A stretch of DNA of 64,000 bases from Marinifilum breve (GTDB lineage: Bacteria; Bacteroidota; Bacteroidia; Bacteroidales; Marinifilaceae): contig NZ_QFLI01000002.1 in assembly GCF_003202155.1 (NCBI RefSeq), positions 682,001 through 746,000 of the forward strand. Reading direction: 5' to 3'. This document shows, piece after piece, positions 58,589-64,000 of this stretch (positions are counted from its first letter, which is position 1; every line of letters begins with the position of its first letter). Made by a program: the position numbers and the translations under genes. Under the pieces are notes generated by a model. The model saw only the letters and a list, made by a program, of their open reading frames with translations, searched no databases and was not told the DNA's origin.

Positions 58589-59338
58589 ATGAAAATTACA
58601 CTACTCTACATTTTACTTATGCTCTCATTTGTAAGTTTTGGACAAAAAAAGTACAAAACCGTAAAGAAAAAAATAAACCTCATTCACAAAGAAGTATACC
58701 AAATTGAGAAAAAAAGTAAACTAAAAGAGGGATTTTATTATTATATAGACACTAGCAAAAATGACACCTTAATTAGTGGTAATTATAAGGATGACAAAAA
58801 AGTCGGTCTTTGGAAATATTACGGTAGAGGTAAATTTCCATACTTAGAGTATGATTTCAGTACAAATAAATTAATAAGTAACAGGTACAGAATTACAAAA
58901 GATTCTACCTATATCAAGAAAGATGATAAATACATCCTAGATAAAGTGGATAGTCCTCAAATTCATATTGGATTTAAAAATCAAGCTGAGTATGATTTAG
59001 CGAAATCTTTAACAATACCCAAAAGTGTGATCAAAAATGGCACTCCAACAGTATTCATCTACTCCTTTGTAATTAGCAAGGATGGTAATTTAAAGAATAT
59101 TAAAGTTGAACAATCAATTGATAAAGAATACGATAAAAAAGCAATCAAGACAATTAAAGAACTTGATTACAATTGGGTACCTGCATTAAAAGATGGAGAA
59201 GCTGTTGATTCTAAATCATTTCTTATTATTGATTTCTCCAATGGTCAGAATCTTTCCAAAAACGATCGCACCAAAGCTTACTTATGGCAGGTTAAAATGG
59301 TCTACTATGGTATTATAACTAAAAGTCAATCTTTTTGA
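58589..59338 (+). CDS. TonB C-terminal-domain protein with MORN-like repeats
   Basis: This 249-residue exported protein has a signal peptide (MKITLLYILLMLSFVSFGQ). The middle KDTLISGNYKDDKKVGLWKYYGRGKFPYLEYDF resembles MORN/toxin-antitoxin YwqK-type repeats. The C-terminal part (FVISKDGNLKNIKVEQSIDKEYDKKAIKTIKEL) is the TonB C-terminal fold. Without a membrane-anchored proline-rich arm it is probably not a classical energy transducer. Confidence 0.7.
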   Translation: MKITLLYILLMLSFVSFGQKKYKTVKKKINLIHKEVYQIEKKSKLKEGFYYYIDTSKNDTLISGNYKDDKKVGLWKYYGRGKFPYLEYDFSTNKLISNRYRITKDSTYIKKDDKYILDKVDSPQIHIGFKNQAEYDLAKSLTIPKSVIKNGTPTVFIYSFVISKDGNLKNIKVEQSIDKEYDKKAIKTIKELDYNWVPALKDGEAVDSKSFLIIDFSNGQNLSKNDRTKAYLWQVKMVYYGIITKSQSF

Positions 59339-59418
59339 TTTCCATATAATGAAGCATTCAAAATCCTTGTTAAACTGAATGATGCAGTTTAACAAGTTTG
59401 ACAAATTGATTATTAAAC

Positions 59419-60003
59419 ATGAAAAGAACAGAAATAGTACTAAGTATAATCGCGTTCATATCTATAATACTTAGCATGAATCATGTAACTTTTAATGGAG
59501 TTATTTCGGCATTGGGTTTTACAAGTTTAGCACTTTTATACATGTATTTAAGTTTTGCTTTATTCAACAAAATTCCTTTCACGAGAATATTAAAGAAAGA
59601 GGCTTACCTGAATGTTAGTAAATTACGAATTTTTGGAACAGTTCTTACCGGAATGGTTTTATCCTTAAGCCTTATAGGAATGCTATTCAAATTGCAATTG
59701 TATCCAATGGCAGAGGTAAATTTACTTACTGGTATATTGGGACTATTAATTGCTACCATAGTTTCTATAGTCAAATATTCAATTGGAAAAGACAAGTTCT
59801 ACTTTGAAATTTTAAAACGAATTATCCTTGTTGGAGTATTCGGGTTTCTCTTCATCATCACACCTAAAGAAAGTATTTTGGAAATCAGGCATAGAAAACA
59901 TCCAGAATATATCGAGGCAGTTAAAAATGCCTGGGCTGATCCTGATAATCAAGCTCTATGGAAAAAAGTTGAAGAAGAGAATTTAAAGATATACGATGAA
60001 TAA
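59419..60003 (+). CDS. Hypothetical membrane protein
   Basis: This 194-residue protein has about five membrane segments (for example VLSIIAFISIILSMNHVTF, TGILGLLIATIVSIVK, IILVGVFGFLFIIT) and a soluble acidic C-terminal tail (HPEYIEAVKNAWADPDNQALW). No family is recognised. Confidence 0.65.
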   Translation: MKRTEIVLSIIAFISIILSMNHVTFNGVISALGFTSLALLYMYLSFALFNKIPFTRILKKEAYLNVSKLRIFGTVLTGMVLSLSLIGMLFKLQLYPMAEVNLLTGILGLLIATIVSIVKYSIGKDKFYFEILKRIILVGVFGFLFIITPKESILEIRHRKHPEYIEAVKNAWADPDNQALWKKVEEENLKIYDE

Positions 60004-60031
60004 ATATATTTCCTAACCAAAACACCCAATA

Positions 60032-60808
60032 ATGAAAAAATATATGAACCAATTCCTTCAAGCAATGCTTGCATTATTTGTGTTGGCTTGTTCTCCACAA
60101 TCACAAATCCAATATGTCGACAATTTAACAAGACATGACATTACTTATCAATACCAATTCAAGCAAGATAAAAACAAAGAGCTTGTAAAAGTTAAAAAGT
60201 CAGATAGTATTTTCAATTATCACATTCTAGATACGGTACTTGAAATACATCAGTTTATTAGAGATCCTCAAGAACGTTTTAAGGAACTTAAAGCAATGAT
60301 GGAAAAGTTGAAAGATAGAAAGCATATGCCACAAATTGAGGCTGATTCAGCATTCTATTTTCAGTCATGTAAATTTGATGGACAAACTTGTTTTTCTTTT
60401 GCCTTGGAGAATTTTTTCAAGAATAACAATATTAATCCTCATCCTTACTTTGATTCTGAAACCTTAATTGGTTCCAAAACTTACCTTATTGTATTGGACG
60501 CTATCAATTTGGAAAGTAAGGCAATCTCATGGAAAGAATTCAAGAAGAACAAACACAATATGCCCAAAGAGGCATTGTTAGCTCTACAAGAACAAGACAG
60601 AATCAATCATGGCATGTATTACAAAGATGGATTGTACTATTCTAAAAATGGCCGATCAAGACCAGCTATTTTTCCTGATTTAAAAAGCATTGTAAAATCG
60701 TACATGTACACAGATACTGTTTGGGTTTATACAATTGACAACCGTAAACTGCATAAACATATTGCATCGATTAAAAATAAAGTATTAACAACTAAGAGTG
60801 ATAAATAA
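60032..60808 (+). CDS. Hypothetical lipoprotein
   Basis: This 258-residue protein has a lipoprotein signal peptide (MNQFLQAMLALFVLAC, Cys20 from the first Met). The mature part contains FYFQSCKFDGQTCFSFALENFFK, with a Cys in a helix-start context that loosely recalls papain-like or YopJ-like active sites, but no catalytic His/Asp pair can be assigned. The next gene starts one nucleotide after its stop, so the two are probably co-translated. Confidence 0.6.
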   Translation: MKKYMNQFLQAMLALFVLACSPQSQIQYVDNLTRHDITYQYQFKQDKNKELVKVKKSDSIFNYHILDTVLEIHQFIRDPQERFKELKAMMEKLKDRKHMPQIEADSAFYFQSCKFDGQTCFSFALENFFKNNNINPHPYFDSETLIGSKTYLIVLDAINLESKAISWKEFKKNKHNMPKEALLALQEQDRINHGMYYKDGLYYSKNGRSRPAIFPDLKSIVKSYMYTDTVWVYTIDNRKLHKHIASIKNKVLTTKSDK

Positions 60809-60809
60809 A

Positions 60810-61415
60810 ATGAAAACATTAGCAATTCTAACCTGCTTACTATTCACTTTTAATTATAGTAATGCACAAGAAATATCTAAGAAAAACTCACGAAACAAAA
60901 TCGGCCTTACTTATTCTTTTGCAGATAGCGATGTAGTCCACTTTCAATCTTTGACTGGTGCTGCAAGCTACGATAGTGAAAACTTTTACGCTATTGGAAT
61001 CAACTATACTCATAAGCTTAACAAGTGGTTAGAACTGGAAACTGGCATAGAGTACCTTCATTGTTCAGTTGTTTCTGAGCCAAATTTTATTCCTGGACAT
61101 GAGGCTATTCAATCGAAAAGTGATCTTTCAATGGTAAGCATACCATTAACAATGAGAACAAATTTTGGAAAATATTTCTTTCTGAATGGGGGGTTCTCAA
61201 TCGATATTGATGCCTCAGATTCAAGCATCATCGATTCTCAATCGGGTATAGGAGGTATATTGGGATTGGGTATGAAATATGACTTTACATGTGGTGCATG
61301 CCTGTTTGTAAATCCCTACATTAAATCTCATGCACTTATTCCGTTCTCTCATGAAAAATATCATGAACATTTACTGGAAGGCGGTATCAGAATTGGAATA
61401 AGTTATAACCTATAA
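60810..61415 (+). CDS. Outer-membrane beta-barrel protein
   Basis: This 201-residue protein has a signal peptide (MKTLAILTCLLFTFNYSNAQ), then alternating hydrophobic strands with the usual aromatic girdle (NKIGLTYSFADSD, AIGINYTHKLNKWLELETGIEYLH, GGFSIDIDAS). It ends GIRIGISYNL, a terminal strand suited to BAM-dependent insertion. It may be an eight-stranded OprF/OmpX-like barrel. Confidence 0.75.
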   Translation: MKTLAILTCLLFTFNYSNAQEISKKNSRNKIGLTYSFADSDVVHFQSLTGAASYDSENFYAIGINYTHKLNKWLELETGIEYLHCSVVSEPNFIPGHEAIQSKSDLSMVSIPLTMRTNFGKYFFLNGGFSIDIDASDSSIIDSQSGIGGILGLGMKYDFTCGACLFVNPYIKSHALIPFSHEKYHEHLLEGGIRIGISYNL

Positions 61416-61439
61416 GTCTGATTATTATATTGTATCAAT

Positions 61440-61464
61440 AAGCCCAGTCTTACGATCTGGGCTT
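61440..61464. terminator. Bidirectional terminator
   Basis: AAGCCCAG (61440-61447) pairs with CTGGGCTT (61457-61464) between convergent genes. A short T-rich stretch follows. Confidence 0.65.
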
Positions 61465-61497
61465 TAGTTTATTGTATCAAATATCCGCGACACACAA

Positions 61498-62652
61498 TTA
61501 GTCTTTGGGAATTCCTAATTTAACAAAGCTCTCTTCCCTTATCCCATCCATCAATTTGGTTTCCTTTAAAAACTGAGGCCAATATTTCGAAAGGTCCTCA
61601 CTTAGCATGTATGCTTCACACTCTTTTAGTTGGTTTATTACTGATTGAGGAATTTGCTTCTTCTCTGCCCAGCTATAAAATCTTTGGTATTCAACAACAA
61701 CGGCTTGCTTAAGTTCTTCAGGCATCACTTTGGTATTGTAATATAGTGGTCTATCAAGCATATTAATGTAAAAGCCATCAGGTTCAATAATCTGCTCCAT
61801 CAGGCAGGTTCGGTACAATTCAGGTAAATTCTTAATGGATAAAACAGAAATGGTTGGAGCAATAATAAAACGAATGTGTTTCAAAGGTCGAACTGCGTCT
61901 CTATTCTCCTGAAACTGCTGCCAATTGAAACCTTTACGGATGTATTCTCCTAATTTTCCATGTGCATCTATGCTAGCAAGAATTTCAACTTCGGGAAATT
62001 GTTTCCAATATTCGAGTACATCATATTCACCAAACTTCAAAACCGAAAAATTGGTATTGTATCGCAATTTCATTTGTGTTGTCTTATGCTTTACCAGCCA
62101 GTTGAGCAATTGATAATGCTCCTTGGTAACCAAAGGCTCGCCTCCTGCAAAATAGATTTCTTTGGCTTGCAGCAAGGCTTCTCCACTTTCTGCAATAAAC
62201 TTATCAAAATCAGCAATGTTTTGTAATAAAGCTATTTCTCCCAAATTTCGCTTCAACTGCTTCGCTTCTGGAAACCATGCAGAACTGGCTCCATGCCAAC
62301 AAGTGCGGCAAGCAAAATTGCAGGCATTGGAAAATCGAATATCAAAGTAAATGGGCAATTGAGGATGTTCTTTTTCAAACAGCTCTCCGAACTTTTCATG
62401 TGTTTCTTGTCTGATACTTTTCCCTCCTGCTTGTTCTAAACGCTGACATACACCACATCTGTTATCTGCTTCACCTTTCTCGAATTTCTCACGAATCGTA
62501 TTTATTTCTTCTCCATTCCAGATATCCTTATAGCTTTGCGTATTACAATCGCCATAAGGGATATTGGCCACGCAACAGGCCTTTACTTTTCCTGCGTTTC
62601 CTACATGATAGTGGATCCAAGGCATTAAGCAGTAAGGTGTTTGTTTTGTCAT
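61498..62652 (-). CDS. Twitch-domain radical SAM protein
   Basis: This 384-residue protein has a radical SAM cluster motif C111-x3-C115-x2-C118 in CNFACRTCWHG, preceded by an N-terminal cysteine-rich twitch/SPASM-like region (Cys8, Cys26, Cys27, Cys36, Cys66, Cys69) that probably holds an auxiliary Fe-S cluster. The order (twitch before the radical domain) is the type seen in twitch-domain radical SAM enzymes of unclear substrate. Start 62652 is used because the upstream extension is hydrophobic and not conserved. No peptide precursor is visible next to it. Confidence 0.85.
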   Translation of the reverse strand: MTKQTPYCLMPWIHYHVGNAGKVKACCVANIPYGDCNTQSYKDIWNGEEINTIREKFEKGEADNRCGVCQRLEQAGGKSIRQETHEKFGELFEKEHPQLPIYFDIRFSNACNFACRTCWHGASSAWFPEAKQLKRNLGEIALLQNIADFDKFIAESGEALLQAKEIYFAGGEPLVTKEHYQLLNWLVKHKTTQMKLRYNTNFSVLKFGEYDVLEYWKQFPEVEILASIDAHGKLGEYIRKGFNWQQFQENRDAVRPLKHIRFIIAPTISVLSIKNLPELYRTCLMEQIIEPDGFYINMLDRPLYYNTKVMPEELKQAVVVEYQRFYSWAEKKQIPQSVINQLKECEAYMLSEDLSKYWPQFLKETKLMDGIREESFVKLGIPKD

Positions 62653-62736
62653 GGAGCAAAGAAAAGAATTAAAAATGATGAATTCGCAATTATAACAAAA
62701 GAACATATTATATACTCATATTAAAATCTCATAAAC

Positions 62737-62765
62737 AGAAAAAAGAGGCTCTTTCCTGCCTCTCT
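62737..62765 (-). terminator. Terminator of the TlpA-like unit
   Basis: On the minus strand AGAGGC (62763-62758) pairs with GCCTCT (62749-62744), extended by A/T pairs and followed by six T. Confidence 0.7.
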
Positions 62766-62779
62766 TTTCTTATTCATTT

Positions 62780-63424
62780 TTACTCGGTAATCAATTTATT
62801 TAATAAACCAATCACCTCTTCACCATCCCAAAGCGCTGCCCCTAAATGTTCAACTACTACTTCCCCTTTTTTATTAATTATTATGGTATTAGGAATTCCA
62901 TCTCCACCAAACAAATTTGGCTTTAACTCACTCTCATAACGAAAGTATTTCAACCCCTTCATGTCTGGTCTCCTCTTCAACAATCTATTTACCTTTGCTG
63001 AACTCTCATCTGTTAAGAAGAGAAACTCTACTTTCTCATTTCCTTCGAATTGTTTATTCAAAGACACCAAGCTAGGAAATTCGGCAAGACATGGAGAACA
63101 CCATGTACTCCAAAAATTAAGGAAAATCACTTTCCCTGAATAATCCCTTAAAAGATAATCGTCACCTTTCATATCCTTAAATTTCCAATTCCATTCATTT
63201 TCTGAAAGAACATGTAAATCATTCACTCTCTTTTCAAGAAGTATCTCCTCAGGTTCATCAAGCAAGTTTTCGAAAAAAGTTGCATTTGCCTGTCGCACCT
63301 CCGATTTCCAGGCAAAATACCATGGTATCGAAACAATAATTCCTCCTAAAATAAAACCTACTACCAAAAAGAAAAGTCGTATCTTTAATAACATATTTAA
63401 TTTTTTCATTAATCCTTTTTTCAC
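62780..63424 (-). CDS. TlpA-like thioredoxin (membrane-anchored redoxin)
   Basis: This 214-residue protein has an N-terminal membrane anchor (about 14-36), then a redoxin domain with WCSPC (Cys109, Cys112) and the TlpA-type segment GIPNTIIINKKGEVVVEHLGAA. It keeps cysteines of envelope proteins reduced or matures c-type cytochromes. It is 21 bp downstream of the S41 peptidase gene and probably co-transcribed. Confidence 0.85.
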   Translation of the reverse strand: MKKGLMKKLNMLLKIRLFFLVVGFILGGIIVSIPWYFAWKSEVRQANATFFENLLDEPEEILLEKRVNDLHVLSENEWNWKFKDMKGDDYLLRDYSGKVIFLNFWSTWCSPCLAEFPSLVSLNKQFEGNEKVEFLFLTDESSAKVNRLLKRRPDMKGLKYFRYESELKPNLFGGDGIPNTIIINKKGEVVVEHLGAALWDGEEVIGLLNKLITE

Positions 63425-63445
63425 ACTATTTCACTAATACATCTT

Positions 63446-64000
63446 TCATTGCAATAAAGAACAAGCTTTCTTTAACTGGCTGTCGGTTATACCCAAGCGA
63501 TCAGTTAAGGTATAATCCTTTTGAATATCAGGAATCACACCATGACCATCGTACATGTTCCCATCAGGTTGATAAGAATAGATTCTTGACATTTTCACTT
63601 TAATTCTCGAATTCGGCAGACGTCTGCTTTTTGAAAAACCACTACCTCCTCCGGTTGTGTTTCCTAACAAACGAACATTATCGCCTTGCCTAATTCCAGC
63701 TGCAAAAATATCTGATGCACTAAAACACCCTTCGTCCACCAACACGATAACTGGCTTAGTGTAGTAGTAAGTGCCATTATCACTTGTCTGGCTTACAACC
63801 ATATAGTGATACTCTGTGAATTTATAAGCGCTGACAGAACGAACAGGCTTAAAAGATCTTTTGATTTTTTTGATTGCCTTTCTCTCGGCTTTAGAGTATG
63901 CTTCATAATTATCAGGATAAGCATAACGTGCAGGCAAGTAGCCATTCTTAGGATGAGTATCCTTGTCTGCATCAATTCGGTAACGCGCCACATTGGTAAC
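63446..64000 (-). CDS. S41 family peptidase, C-terminal part (5' end outside window)
   Basis: The frame is open to the right edge, so the N-terminal half is missing. Visible S41 features are VIVLVDEGCFSASDIFAAGI with nucleophile Ser in FSAS, then LLGNTTGGGSGFS and DGHGVIPDI. It is probably exported. It is unrelated in detail to the S41 fragment at the left edge. Its reading frame ends 21 bp before the TlpA-like gene. Confidence 0.85.
   Translation of the reverse strand, partial: VTNVARYRIDADKDTHPKNGYLPARYAYPDNYEAYSKAERKAIKKIKRSFKPVRSVSAYKFTEYHYMVVSQTSDNGTYYYTKPVIVLVDEGCFSASDIFAAGIRQGDNVRLLGNTTGGGSGFSKSRRLPNSRIKVKMSRIYSYQPDGNMYDGHGVIPDIQKDYTLTDRLGITDSQLKKACSLLQ

Noticed and set aside
60032-60808. 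YopJ-like or papain-like cysteine enzyme
   Set aside because: A Cys lies in a suggestive context (QTCFSFAL), but no His and acidic partners can be assigned in the expected order.
61498-62652. RiPP maturase with nearby precursor peptide
   Set aside because: The twitch-domain radical SAM gene has no small precursor ORF, transporter or peptidase pattern of a peptide cluster beside it.
1-64000. tRNA, rRNA, intact insertion sequences and known riboswitches
   Set aside because: Reading both strands by eye showed no cloverleaf with CCA-end, no rRNA-like sequence, no transposase ORF and no recognised riboswitch core; a covariance-model scan would be needed to exclude small RNAs fully.

Overview
The window reads as an AT-rich chromosomal segment of a Bacteroidota bacterium, most likely a marine Marinilabiliales/Marinifilaceae-type organism (an inference from gene content and style, not from a marker gene). 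Several start regions carry the Bacteroidota vegetative promoter (TTTG, 18-21 nt spacer, TAnnTTTG), and most genes lack strong Shine-Dalgarno sites. DUF5687 ABC permeases, S9 and S41 peptidases, TonB-like proteins and many lipoproteins fit that phylum. No rRNA, tRNA, intact insertion sequence or CRISPR array is visible.

Region 1 (1-4.75 kb): the end of an S41 peptidase, a DUF3124 lipoprotein, and an apparent detoxification regulon. The regulon has an ArsR-type repressor, two tandem iron-sulfur-flavoprotein-like reductases, a DhlA-type haloalkane dehalogenase and a flavodoxin-fold quinone reductase. Four near-identical palindromes (GTGCA-N6-YGCAC) precede the first three genes.

Region 2 (4.8-20.4 kb): two divergent aromatic amino-acid operons. 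The minus-strand operon is trpE-G-D-C-F::B-A, with trpF and trpB fused in frame. The plus-strand operon is aminotransferase, tyrA, DAHP synthase-chorismate mutase, aroB, aroA, a DUF523 gene, a GNAT gene and aroC. Both are preceded by translational attenuators. The trp leader peptide has three consecutive Trp codons followed by a strong terminator. The Phe/Tyr operon has two complete attenuators in tandem, each with a leader peptide dense in Phe and Tyr codons, an anti-terminator arm and a terminator. A second, class I-alpha DAHP synthase lies at 35.2-36.3 kb.

Region 3 (20.9-31 kb): a CsgG-like secreted protein, then a run of minus-strand accessory genes (HEPN-like, Ada-like, NimA-like, PLP decarboxylase, GNAT, YdcZ-like, Crp/Fnr). 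These are separated by about 130-bp palindromic sites whose outer core heptamers match in pairs like integron attC sites, giving a CALIN-like cassette array without an integrase. Next come a 21-bp repeat array, a ROK kinase and an MscS channel.

Region 4 (31-46 kb): S9 peptidase, L,D-transpeptidase, aroG, rsgA with a structured leader, a nonsense-mutated FAD oxidoreductase beside its intact paralogue, trhO, a dus gene, two lipoproteins and a coiled-coil protein. Intergenic regions hold several families of dispersed palindromic repeats.

Region 5 (46-51 kb): a gene-poor stretch with a second 21-bp repeat array, then a compact Zorya type II-like anti-phage operon (ZorA-like, ZorB-like, HNH nuclease) and a truncated flotillin-like gene.

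Region 6 (51-64 kb): an ABC transporter pair, a PQQ-propeller lipoprotein, a thioredoxin::outer-membrane-barrel fusion, many small envelope proteins of unknown role, a twitch-domain radical SAM protein, a TlpA-like thioredoxin and the end of another S41 peptidase.
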